This document shows positions 35,684 through 43,398 of a stretch of DNA of 64,000 nucleotides, piece after piece (within the stretch, counting starts at the first letter, position 1; every line of letters starts with the position of its first letter). The stretch comes from Fulvivirga ulvae (GTDB lineage: Bacteria; Bacteroidota; Bacteroidia; Cytophagales; Cyclobacteriaceae). The position numbers were made by a program, and so were the translations under genes. The stretch is taken from the NCBI RefSeq assembly GCF_021389975.1, contig NZ_CP089981.1, forward strand, positions 1,196,501-1,260,500, in the 5' to 3' direction. Below the pieces are notes generated by a model. The model had not been told where the DNA came from and did no database searches. It was given only the letters and a program-made list of their open reading frames with translations.

Positions 35684-36961
35684 TTATACCCTTTTACGGC
35701 GAATGGTAAACAGTTGTTTCCGACTTTCTTTGTTAAACAGGTTTTTAACCACACCATAAAAGACCTCAAGTCCGTCTCCCGCCAAAGCGATCGCAGCAAG
35801 TGTAATTACCAAATTTAGCTTAAAACTGTATTCACTGAAAACAATTACCATTAAAAATATAATAAGCATTATCTCTGCCAATTGCACCAGTTTGGTAATG
35901 CCATCATACCAGTCCGGGACCTTGAAATAAACATAAGAAAATAGCGCTACATTAAGGAAACATATCAATATAGCCACAATTATGCCTATACCTTCTTTAT
36001 CCGTCAACTCATCGACATAGTCCTCCTTTAAGATCATAGAGACAATATTAGCATGAACCACCACGCCATACATATCCGGATTGGCTTTACCTGCATAGTT
36101 TTTATTCAAAGGCGTAAAAAACTTATCATCCCAGGAGGTATCGAAAAAATTCTCCCCCATAAACCCAAAAAGCACGATTTTACCCTTGATCATTTCCGGA
36201 ACGAAGTTTTCGCTAAACACATCATCCACATCAAGGGCGTAAAACATATTGGGATAACCTGTACGCCCAAAGAAATCCACAAGGTTGCCCCTGTAGTTAA
36301 TTATTTCCGTGGGTTTATTCCGTTGCTTGAGTTCTTTCACTTTTACCGGATCATATAATTCGGCTACCTGAACGGCAAAAGCCACATGTTCTTTTCCATT
36401 AACTATCCGCCTGGTAGGGAAGGCTCGGCAGGTTTTATAATCTTCCTGATTTTCAGCGTCGGTATCAAGGTTAGCAAAGGCCTGATATGCATCCTTACGA
36501 AATAAATCATGCGAGACTTCCAGGGAATCATAGATATCATCGCCCTCACGCAACACTTTCAGGGAATCTGACTGAAGCAGTTTGGTAACCATCACCAGGT
36601 TTTCCACCTCTGAAAATGCATTGCTAAGGGCAAGGTCACCTAACGTATCTGCACTTCTGAAATTGAAAAAGCTGTCAAAACCTACTACGGCTGGTTTATA
36701 TTGGTTAATGATCTGAAGTTGCCGGGCTATTTCGGCCCTGCTCAGCATGCCTATATTAATAATAACAATGTTAGTATCCGGAACCGGGTCTTCCCTGAGT
36801 TGAGAAAAAGCCACATCGGTCATCTCCATATCGTCCAATGCTTCACCCACCGGATCAAAGGCATCAAAGATCTGGAATTGGGAAACGTTGAAGATCACCC
36901 ACATGATGCCAAAAATAAAGATAGTTCCCAGGATACAATCTATCCAGAATTTCCTTCCCAT
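35684..36961 (-). CDS. CHASE2-domain membrane protein without output domain
   Basis: 425 residues from the ATG at 36961; a GTG two codons upstream is less likely. N-terminal membrane segment (about 8-28), a large periplasmic CHASE2 domain (about 40-310; PAVVGFDSFFNFRSADTLGD, GKIVLFGFMGENFFDTSWDD, YGVVVHANIVSMIL), then about four membrane segments and a short basic tail. CHASE2 is normally the sensor of adenylate cyclases, kinases or phosphatases. Here no catalytic domain follows, so signalling must go through a partner, possibly the FecR-like product. Confidence 0.88.
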   Translation of the reverse strand: MGRKFWIDCILGTIFIFGIMWVIFNVSQFQIFDAFDPVGEALDDMEMTDVAFSQLREDPVPDTNIVIINIGMLSRAEIARQLQIINQYKPAVVGFDSFFNFRSADTLGDLALSNAFSEVENLVMVTKLLQSDSLKVLREGDDIYDSLEVSHDLFRKDAYQAFANLDTDAENQEDYKTCRAFPTRRIVNGKEHVAFAVQVAELYDPVKVKELKQRNKPTEIINYRGNLVDFFGRTGYPNMFYALDVDDVFSENFVPEMIKGKIVLFGFMGENFFDTSWDDKFFTPLNKNYAGKANPDMYGVVVHANIVSMILKEDYVDELTDKEGIGIIVAILICFLNVALFSYVYFKVPDWYDGITKLVQLAEIMLIIFLMVIVFSEYSFKLNLVITLAAIALAGDGLEVFYGVVKNLFNKESRKQLFTIRRKRV

Positions 36962-37075
36962 AGACACTGTTAGTTAATGTAAGTCGACCCAATTTTGGGC
37001 AACGCAATAGTAAAAATATAAATTTTAGGCAGTTTTAAGTAATATAATTTAAATTAATGCCTTGATTTGCTGCGT

Positions 37076-38053
37076 ATGACTTCAAGACGGAAAAGACTGA
37101 GTGTAAACGAATATGTGGATGGTGTGCTCGCGGGCAATACCGTAGTTCTAAGCCGTACCATTACGTTGATCGAGAGCAATCTTGCGGGTGACCAGGCACT
37201 GGCCGAACAGGTGCTGATCAGGATCTTACCTTATACGGGCAACTCAAAGCGAATAGGCATTACTGGTGTACCCGGTGTCGGCAAAAGTACTTTTATAGAA
37301 GCCATGGGCCTGCATCTGGCAGAGATGGACAAAAAGCTGGCTGTACTGGCCGTAGACCCCAGCAGCCAAAGGAGTGGAGGGAGCATATTGGGCGACAAAA
37401 CCCGCATGGAGCAGCTATCACACCATCGTAATGCCTATATCCGGCCTTCTGCCACTGGGGCATCGCTCGGAGGCGTGGCCAACAAAACCCGTGAGACTAT
37501 GCTGCTGTGTGAGGCGGCCGGCTATAAAATCATCTTTATTGAAACGGTCGGGGTCGGCCAGTCTGAGGTTGCTGTTAAGGGTATGGTTGACTTCTTCTTG
37601 CTGCTGATGCTGGCAGGTGCCGGTGATGAGCTGCAGGGCATAAAAAAGGGGATTATGGAGATGGCGGATGCCATTGCCATTACCAAGGCTGACACGGACA
37701 ATATTACTGCTTCAAAAAAGGCCAGGGCTGAATATCAGAATGCCTTACATTTATTTCCCCCTTCGGAAACAGACTGGTCTCCCAAAGTATTGACCTGCTC
37801 AGCCGTTACGCGGCAGGGTCTGGACGATATCTGGAAAATGATTGAGGAGTATTTCAGCCATATGGGATCAGGCCTGGATCAGCTTCGCAAGCACCAGAAC
37901 ATCAACTGGATGCACGAAACCATAGGCTTTCTGCTAAAAAACAATTTTTACCACAAACCCGAAGTAGCCGAGCGTATACCTGAAATGGAGAAGCAGGTTG
38001 GTTTGGGTGAAATCACTCCCCAGGCAGCAGCAAGGGAGCTGATCAGATTATAG
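37076..38053 (+). CDS. meaB: methylmalonyl-CoA mutase-associated GTPase MeaB
   Basis: 325 residues from the ATG at 37076 (TTG nine bases upstream rejected). G3E-family GTPase with Walker A GVPGVGKST, switch region VDPSSQRSGGSILGDKTRM, ETVGVGQSEVAVKG and the guanine-specific TKAD. The C-terminal helical arm (about 270-325) gives the MeaB dimer. It loads and protects adenosylcobalamin on methylmalonyl-CoA mutase in propionate metabolism; the mutase itself is outside the window. It converges on the B12 operon, overlapping the DUF71 gene by 6 bases, which fits a B12-use function. Confidence 0.93.
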   Translation: MTSRRKRLSVNEYVDGVLAGNTVVLSRTITLIESNLAGDQALAEQVLIRILPYTGNSKRIGITGVPGVGKSTFIEAMGLHLAEMDKKLAVLAVDPSSQRSGGSILGDKTRMEQLSHHRNAYIRPSATGASLGGVANKTRETMLLCEAAGYKIIFIETVGVGQSEVAVKGMVDFFLLLMLAGAGDELQGIKKGIMEMADAIAITKADTDNITASKKARAEYQNALHLFPPSETDWSPKVLTCSAVTRQGLDDIWKMIEEYFSHMGSGLDQLRKHQNINWMHETIGFLLKNNFYHKPEVAERIPEMEKQVGLGEITPQAAARELIRL

Positions 38054-38761
38054 AAGCTCCTGAAACCAAAAGCTGGACTTCATTGGGGTGAGACCGCCGT
38101 CATCTTCTTTTTTGTTGTACTCGTAGCTTTTTTCCACCACATCGCCCAGGCGAAAATCAACTCGCTTACGAAACACCGGGCCAGCATAAACGAAAGTATG
38201 GAACTCACCATTTTCACCACAAGGGTCTACGCCATCTGCTAGACGGTTGAGCCATTCCGCATCGATCGTCTTTCCTACCTGCTCTTTGTCAAACATAGCG
38301 GCATTAGCGGCACATACCACCGTTCTAAAACCATCTGCCACAAACTCTTCGACCAGTTGTTGTGTGTCTTCTTTCCATATCGGATATACACCTTTCATGC
38401 CTGCCGAACTTAATTGTTTATCACGATAGGCCTTCAGGTCTTCAAGAAAAATGTCACCATACATGATGTGATTTATCCCTTCTTCTTTTTTGGCCATGCA
38501 GAAGTTTTTAATTACACGCTCATAGGCTTCATGTGAATTATCTTTGGGCAGGTAGATCTTTTCCAGAGGAATGCCAAGGGCCTCAGCCTGGACTTCAATC
38601 AAATGTTCGTGCACTCCATGCAAGCCAACCCTTTTTAATTCGGAGTCAAAAACAGTATGCAGGCTTCTGATATCGTATGCCCCGGTCTCCATGACACGGA
38701 ATAAGGCATAAGCAGAGTCTTTTCCTCCGCTCCAGCTAATAGTTATTGGTGTTTTAGGCAT
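38048..38761 (-). CDS. DUF71/COG2102 ATP-pyrophosphatase, B12-associated
   Basis: 237 residues. N-type ATP-pyrophosphatase with the PP-loop SWSGGKDSAYAL (about residues 9-20) and the family motif NHIMYGDIFLEDLKAYRD. C-terminal ENGEFHTFVYAGPVF is the region that names diphthine-ammonia ligases. Bacteria do not make diphthamide; published comparative genomics of this family defines a bacterial subgroup predicted to act in B12 salvage. Here it is the last gene of the cobU-cobT-cobS-cobC block, 9 bases after cobC, which supports that role. The reaction is not established; an ATP-dependent amidation is the family expectation. Confidence 0.85.
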   Translation of the reverse strand: MPKTPITISWSGGKDSAYALFRVMETGAYDIRSLHTVFDSELKRVGLHGVHEHLIEVQAEALGIPLEKIYLPKDNSHEAYERVIKNFCMAKKEEGINHIMYGDIFLEDLKAYRDKQLSSAGMKGVYPIWKEDTQQLVEEFVADGFRTVVCAANAAMFDKEQVGKTIDAEWLNRLADGVDPCGENGEFHTFVYAGPVFRKRVDFRLGDVVEKSYEYNKKEDDGGLTPMKSSFWFQELL

Positions 38762-38770
38762 TTGATCTTA

Positions 38771-39316
38771 TCAATTACTTGTAAAAACCTGTTCATTCAA
38801 CTCCACTTTTACCACATCTCCGTAGGTTAATGGTCTTTCAAAGGCTCTTGTCAAGGGCAGGCCTTCTACATGGCAGAGAACGATCCGGATAACCACGCTG
38901 TGCGTGATTACGGCCACTCGTTTATAATCTTTAGCTACCAGCTCTGAAAAAAAAGCTTTGACCCGCTCATTCATTGCCGCCATGCTTTCACCCGATGGCA
39001 CGGTAACATTAACAAAATCTTTCATCCACGGGTCAATATGTGCTTTGGGGATGTCATCCCACTTTTTCATTTCCCAGTCGCCGAAGTTAAACTCCATCAA
39101 CCGGTGGTCAGTGGAAAAATCCTCAGTAAGGTGCATGGTAAGGTGCATGCATCGTTTCAGGGGACTCGTATAATAGGCATCAAACTGGCCTGGCAGCTTT
39201 CCAGCCACGGTTTGGAACTCCTCTTGCCAGGTCTCTACCAGATCAAGGTCGGACTGACCATAGCAAACTCCTTTTTCTATGTGTGGGGTGGTATGTCGGA
39301 TCAGATAAACTTCCAT
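38771..39316 (-). CDS. cobC: alpha-ribazole phosphatase (histidine phosphatase)
   Basis: 181 residues from the ATG at 39316, which begins MEVYLIRHTTP; an upstream frame adds 20 unrelated residues. The RHG-type phospho-His is in LIRHT, the second His in VAVITHSVVIRI, and Arg in SPLKRC. CobC removes phosphate from alpha-ribazole 5'-phosphate (or from the B12 5'-phosphate) in the last steps of lower-ligand assembly. The start overlaps the cobS stop by 16 bases. Gene order with cobS, cobT and cobU makes the assignment firm despite the broad family. Confidence 0.9.
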   Translation of the reverse strand: MEVYLIRHTTPHIEKGVCYGQSDLDLVETWQEEFQTVAGKLPGQFDAYYTSPLKRCMHLTMHLTEDFSTDHRLMEFNFGDWEMKKWDDIPKAHIDPWMKDFVNVTVPSGESMAAMNERVKAFFSELVAKDYKRVAVITHSVVIRIVLCHVEGLPLTRAFERPLTYGDVVKVELNEQVFTSN

Positions 39317-40074
39317 AAAACAAACATTGAAAGATAGAAAATTATTTCTGTTACCTGTTGCGTAGCTCCGAGGCAATCGCCGGTATATCCTTCAATCCAC
39401 TTATAAAAATAACGATACAAAAACCAGGTAGCCAGCAGAACAGGAAAAAGTATGAGCCAATACCACGGGCTCTGTAGCCGTATTATGGGCAACAACCCTA
39501 TAACAATGGCAACCACAAAATTGATTGCCGATAATTTTTTGGCCACAGGTTTTACTTTGCTGCTGGCATCTTCCCTTGAATATTCACCAAAGTATATTAT
39601 AAAAACAGGCGCCAGCCTGCTTACGGTATGCGCAGCGATCAATATGCCGAAAAGCAGCCCTGTTTGCACTTGTTGCGCTATGGCTGAAACCAGCGAGAAT
39701 TTCATCAGTAAAATGAGTGCAAGCCCCGTTACCCCATACGCACCTATAAGGCTGTCTTTCATGATCGCAAGGATCTTTGATTTTGTCCAGCCTCCTCCAA
39801 ATCCATCGCACACATCAGCGAAGCCATCTTCATGAAAAGCCCCGGTGATGAGTATACCTGTAACCATAGATAATATAACGGCTACCGATGCCGGAAAAAT
39901 GAACATAGCCAGCCACAGCACCAGAGCCGATGCGCTACCGACCAGCCACCCGATCAAGGGAAAATATTTTGTGCACTGATTGAGGTATTCTGCCGAATGA
40001 TCCACCCATTTCGGGCATGGGATACGGGTATAGAACATCAGCGCGGTAAAAAACAGCCGGACTTCGTGTTTCAT
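39301..40074 (-). CDS. cobS: adenosylcobinamide-GDP ribazoletransferase (cobalamin synthase)
   Basis: 257 residues and about six or seven membrane segments. The family motif GAFHEDGFADVCDGFGGG (about 75-92) with its Asp/Glu residues binds magnesium, and MKDSLIGAYGV follows. The N-terminal FFTALMFYTRIPCP is also typical. CobS joins alpha-ribazole (phosphate) to adenosylcobinamide-GDP in the inner membrane. Overlaps cobT by 4 bases (ATGA) and cobC by 16, so translation is coupled throughout. Confidence 0.95.
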   Translation of the reverse strand: MKHEVRLFFTALMFYTRIPCPKWVDHSAEYLNQCTKYFPLIGWLVGSASALVLWLAMFIFPASVAVILSMVTGILITGAFHEDGFADVCDGFGGGWTKSKILAIMKDSLIGAYGVTGLALILLMKFSLVSAIAQQVQTGLLFGILIAAHTVSRLAPVFIIYFGEYSREDASSKVKPVAKKLSAINFVVAIVIGLLPIIRLQSPWYWLILFPVLLATWFLYRYFYKWIEGYTGDCLGATQQVTEIIFYLSMFVLWKFI

Positions 40075-41123
40075 ACCGGCTTCACTTCGTCTTTTTCAGA
40101 AACGCCGGCCTCCTCAAAAGAGGCCATTTCATTGAGAAAATTAACGGCTGACTGAATTACCGGATAGGCCACTGCCGCACCTGTACCCTCACCAAGCCTC
40201 ATATTGAGATGAAGAATAGGTTTTGCATCCAGGAAATCAAGGGCCTTTTTATGGCCGGGTTCTTCAGAAACGTGGCAGAAGATGGCATAATCAAGTATAG
40301 CAGGCTGTAGCGCATGCGCCACCAGAAAAGCTGATGTGGCTATAAAACCATCTACCAGTACTACCATACCCAGCTCAGCGGCCTTCATCATGGCGCCGGC
40401 CATCATCGCGATCTCGAACCCTCCGAATGTGGTCAGTATATCTATGCTGTCACTTTCGGGTGATAGTCTGTGAAAGTTCAGGGCATTTTGAAGTATATCT
40501 ATCTTTTTCTGCCACTGGGACTCGTTCAAACCTGTTCCTTTGCCCACACAATCTGCCAAAGGCAACTGGCAAAGCAGGCTGGTGAGCATGCTGGCTGAGG
40601 ATGTGTTGCCAATGCCCATCTCACCAAAGCCAATAATGTTGCTGCCGGACTGGGAAATTTTAAAGGTCACTTCCTCTCCTGACTTAAAGGCCTGTCCGCA
40701 TGCTTCCAGGCTCATGGCCTTCTCTGACAAAAAGCTGGCAGTGCCTTTTCCAACCGGTTTTTGTATAAGGTTAGGGTAATCGGGAAGGTCTGCATTAACG
40801 CCCGCATCTACAATGTGTAGCTCAATATTGTGCTGTTTGCAAAATACATTAATGGCAGCACCTCCATGAAGGAAATTCTGTACCATCTGTACGGTTACCT
40901 CCTGCGGAAAAGCACTGACCCCCTCCCGCGCTATGCCATGATCGGCTGCAAATACTACCATACCCGGCTTTGTCAAATGCGGTGCATCCGTTTGCTGGAT
41001 AAGAGCTACCCGAAGTGCGATTTCCTCCAGGGCACCCAACGCTCCCAGTGGCTTGGTTTTGTGGTCTATTTTATGCTGAATTTTGCTCAGTATCTCGCGG
41101 TTGCATGGTTTTATACTTGCCAT
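40071..41123 (-). CDS. cobT: nicotinate-nucleotide:dimethylbenzimidazole phosphoribosyltransferase
   Basis: 350 residues, standard length. Signatures: KTKPLGALGALEEIA, VVFAADHGIAREGVSAFPQE, GGAAINVFC, FGEMGIGNTSSAS and LRLGEGTGAAVA with the catalytic Glu near the C-terminus. It makes alpha-ribazole phosphate from nicotinate mononucleotide and a benzimidazole-type base. It starts 1 base after cobU and overlaps cobS. No bluB-like dimethylbenzimidazole synthase is visible in the window, so the base is made elsewhere or acquired. Confidence 0.96.
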   Translation of the reverse strand: MASIKPCNREILSKIQHKIDHKTKPLGALGALEEIALRVALIQQTDAPHLTKPGMVVFAADHGIAREGVSAFPQEVTVQMVQNFLHGGAAINVFCKQHNIELHIVDAGVNADLPDYPNLIQKPVGKGTASFLSEKAMSLEACGQAFKSGEEVTFKISQSGSNIIGFGEMGIGNTSSASMLTSLLCQLPLADCVGKGTGLNESQWQKKIDILQNALNFHRLSPESDSIDILTTFGGFEIAMMAGAMMKAAELGMVVLVDGFIATSAFLVAHALQPAILDYAIFCHVSEEPGHKKALDFLDAKPILHLNMRLGEGTGAAVAYPVIQSAVNFLNEMASFEEAGVSEKDEVKPV

Positions 41124-41124
41124 A

Positions 41125-41628
41125 TCATTTAACTTTTAAAGGGATTCCTGAAACCATAAAGTACGCTTCCGTTGCATTTGCTGCAATAAATTGATTGATC
41201 CAGCCCTGGCACTCCACAAAATCGCGCCCGGCCTTGGTACTGGCATGCAGGCCCATGCCCAGCTCATTTGTAATGATGATCAGTACGCCTTGATAATCAA
41301 AAAGCTTAGCCACCTCTGCTCTCGCCTCTTTCATTATGGCTTCTTTATCGCCTTTGTATTTTGAAAAGTAATTGGTGAGCCATAGCGTAATACAGTCTAC
41401 TACCACTACTCCATGTTCAGGCAATACCTTTGCAAGCTCAAACTGCTCTTCGATATTCGTCCAACGCTCATCCCGCTCCTGCTTGTGCCGCTTCACCCTT
41501 TCTTCAAAATCATCGTCCCAGATCTTGGAGGTTGCCAGGTAATAGGGTGTATCTGTTTTGGAAAGTGCCAGCTCCTGAGCATACCTGCTCTTCCCACTCC
41601 TTTCCCCGCCTGATATGAAAATGATCAT
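41125..41628 (-). CDS. cobU: adenosylcobinamide kinase / guanylyltransferase
   Basis: 167 residues. P-loop FISGGERSGKSRYAQ at 4-18, the nucleotidylation region VKRHKQERDERW with the His that carries GMP, and VVVVDCITLWLTNYF (Walker B). CobU phosphorylates adenosylcobinamide and adds GMP to form adenosylcobinamide-GDP. Its start codon overlaps the DUF5522 stop (ATGA) and it ends 1 base before cobT. Cytoplasmic. Confidence 0.96.
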   Translation of the reverse strand: MIIFISGGERSGKSRYAQELALSKTDTPYYLATSKIWDDDFEERVKRHKQERDERWTNIEEQFELAKVLPEHGVVVVDCITLWLTNYFSKYKGDKEAIMKEARAEVAKLFDYQGVLIIITNELGMGLHASTKAGRDFVECQGWINQFIAANATEAYFMVSGIPLKVK

Positions 41629-41780
41629 TTTTTCTTCTTTTTAAAACCATAGGGACAATGCCTGCACCCACTCTGGCAGCAATAACCCCGTTTGAGGTGA
41701 TAGGCCTCAGTGAATACATACAAGCCATTTTCAATGTAATACATCGGCTCTTCCTCCTTGCTCCCCTTCCCGCTTTGCAT
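41625..41780 (-). CDS. 51-residue Cys-rich DUF5522 protein, coupled within B12 operon
   Basis: Too short for usual ORF calling. The ATG at 41780 lies in TAATG with the thioesterase stop, and the TGA at 41625 lies in ATGA with the cobU start, so it is translationally coupled on both sides. The product has an acidic and basic head, then MYYIENGLYVFTEAYHLKRG and YCCQSGCRHCPYGF, then KKKKK. The four Cys in CCx3Cx2C plus His look like a small metal or Fe-S site. The middle matches the DUF5522 family of Bacteroidota. Function is unknown; position suggests a link to cobinamide processing. Confidence 0.88.
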   Translation of the reverse strand: MQSGKGSKEEEPMYYIENGLYVFTEAYHLKRGYCCQSGCRHCPYGFKKKKK

Positions 41781-42193
41781 TACAGTACGCTCACCGGTTT
41801 TTTATCATCATCAATAGCCACAAAGGTGAATTCACCCTGAATAGCATTCTCCCTGTCTTCACTGTACATCTGCTCAATGAAAATATCAACCTGCACTTTC
41901 AGGCTTGTTTTACCCACATGGGATACCGTACCGATCAGCTCGACCAATGTGCCTGCCGGTATAGGATGTTTAAAATCCACTCGTTCTGAAGAAACAGTAA
42001 CTACACGCTTCCGGGAAAACCGGGTGGCCGTAATAAAAGCCACTTCGTCCATCAGTTGCAATGCCGTACCTCCAAATAGGGTATCGTAATGGTTGGTGGT
42101 GTTGGGAAAAACAGCTTTGAAAATTGAGGTTTTCGATTTTTCTATTCTTGTGGCAATATCGGTCATATAATCATTGGTTAGTTGTAAACCCAT
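41780..42193 (-). CDS. hotdog-fold acyl-CoA thioesterase
   Basis: 137 residues (ATG at 42193; MTDIATRIEKSKTS nine codons in is an alternative start). Single hotdog domain of the YciA/BFIT type: FPNTTNHYDTLFGGTALQLM with the conserved Asn and Asp, DEVAFITATRFSRKRVVTV and RVDFKHPIPAGTLVEL. It hydrolyses acyl-CoA in the cytoplasm; chain preference is unknown. It ends in TAATG with the DUF5522 start and so is the first gene of the tightly packed block that continues to cobU. Why a thioesterase is coupled to B12 genes is not clear. Confidence 0.9.
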   Translation of the reverse strand: MGLQLTNDYMTDIATRIEKSKTSIFKAVFPNTTNHYDTLFGGTALQLMDEVAFITATRFSRKRVVTVSSERVDFKHPIPAGTLVELIGTVSHVGKTSLKVQVDIFIEQMYSEDRENAIQGEFTFVAIDDDKKPVSVL

Positions 42194-42296
42194 TCTATAG
42201 AAGCCTTAATTACTTCATGCCCACAAACTTAATCCAAATAGGATTGATAAAAGCAGGGTATTAAAGCCTCTACAAAATGTCTCTGGTTTATCTTAA

Positions 42297-43385
42297 TTAT
42301 TTAAATGCGCATCCGTTAGGTGCAATACCTGCAGTGTATTGGTCGATCAGCTTACCTGTATTATCATATCGGTAGACTGTACCGGCCGAGCTAAAGTTAG
42401 GAGCCTCAGTTCCAATCACATTGTCGGTTGAAGGGTCGACAGAAAGGCCATAAAAGGACTTATCGATAAATGGTGAAGCGGGTAACTCAGTGGCGTCGAT
42501 GCTCATGGTATATACTGCACCTGAATAGTTGAAATAGAGCTGGTCTGCTGCATTGTTCATCACCAGTCTGCCAAGCCCCGTATATACGCTGGCTGCATCT
42601 AACTTCAGGGCTACTTCATCATTTACAATTTTAGCAAGGAAAGCAGGGGTGCTGTTGGCCTCATCCACTGACCAGTCAGGATTGTAAACTGTCTTGCCAC
42701 TACCTGTTACCCAAATATTATTGTTTCGGTCTACTTTCAATGCTGAAGGATTATCCCCAACAGTAATGCTACCAACAACCTGGTCGGTATTAATATCAAC
42801 GATCACAACTTTATTGTCGTATCCCCAGCCTCCGTTGTTGGCTACATATATTTTATTTCCTAACCTGACCATTTCATTAGCTCCCTGGCCAACGTCAATG
42901 GTTTTGGTAACTTCAAGAGCATTCAGGTCGATAACTTTAACCGTTCCTGTTACGCCGTCTGCACCCCAATCCGTTACATAGCCCTTATTTTGGTCTATAC
43001 CAAGAAAATACCGTGGGGAAACTATCCCTGCATCCTTGTTAATTGTTCCCAATGAACCGAAATTCTCAGCATTAATAACCTCAATCTTACCTGAGTTTTG
43101 AACTACAATATAACCATTACCATTATAGATGCTCATTGATTGCGCCTGATCCCCCAAGGGCCTTTCCGCATTTTCAAGAAATACATCATTGATCATAGTA
43201 TTGGTAGCCTTGTCAAAATATGAAAGGCTGGCGTCGCCATTGCCAAATCCGCCTTCATTGATCACAAAAAAGCCTTCCTGACCAGGCAATGGCCCCACAC
43301 TGTCATCATCAGAACATGACGCGAACAAGCTGGAGGTGGCCACTAAAAGGCCAAATAATACGCGTTTTAAAAACTGGTTTTTCAT
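42297..43385 (-). CDS. btuG: BtuG-like beta-propeller lipoprotein (DUF5074/YncE type)
   Basis: 362 residues. Lipoprotein signal with lipobox SLFASC followed by SDDDS, an outer-membrane surface-export context. The body is a seven-bladed propeller of the YncE/DUF5074 type: GNGYIVVQNSGKIEVIN, NKGYVTDWGADGVTGTVKV, NKIYVANNGGWGYDNKVVIV, DNPSALKVDRNNNIWVTG. In Bacteroides the lipoprotein BtuG is a surface propeller that binds B12 with extreme affinity and hands it to BtuB. This gene starts 13 bases after btuB and lies under the same riboswitch, so I infer the same role; sequence identity to BtuG was not tested. Confidence 0.82.
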   Translation of the reverse strand: MKNQFLKRVLFGLLVATSSLFASCSDDDSVGPLPGQEGFFVINEGGFGNGDASLSYFDKATNTMINDVFLENAERPLGDQAQSMSIYNGNGYIVVQNSGKIEVINAENFGSLGTINKDAGIVSPRYFLGIDQNKGYVTDWGADGVTGTVKVIDLNALEVTKTIDVGQGANEMVRLGNKIYVANNGGWGYDNKVVIVDINTDQVVGSITVGDNPSALKVDRNNNIWVTGSGKTVYNPDWSVDEANSTPAFLAKIVNDEVALKLDAASVYTGLGRLVMNNAADQLYFNYSGAVYTMSIDATELPASPFIDKSFYGLSVDPSTDNVIGTEAPNFSSAGTVYRYDNTGKLIDQYTAGIAPNGCAFK

Positions 43386-43398
43386 TTTGGTTTATTCT

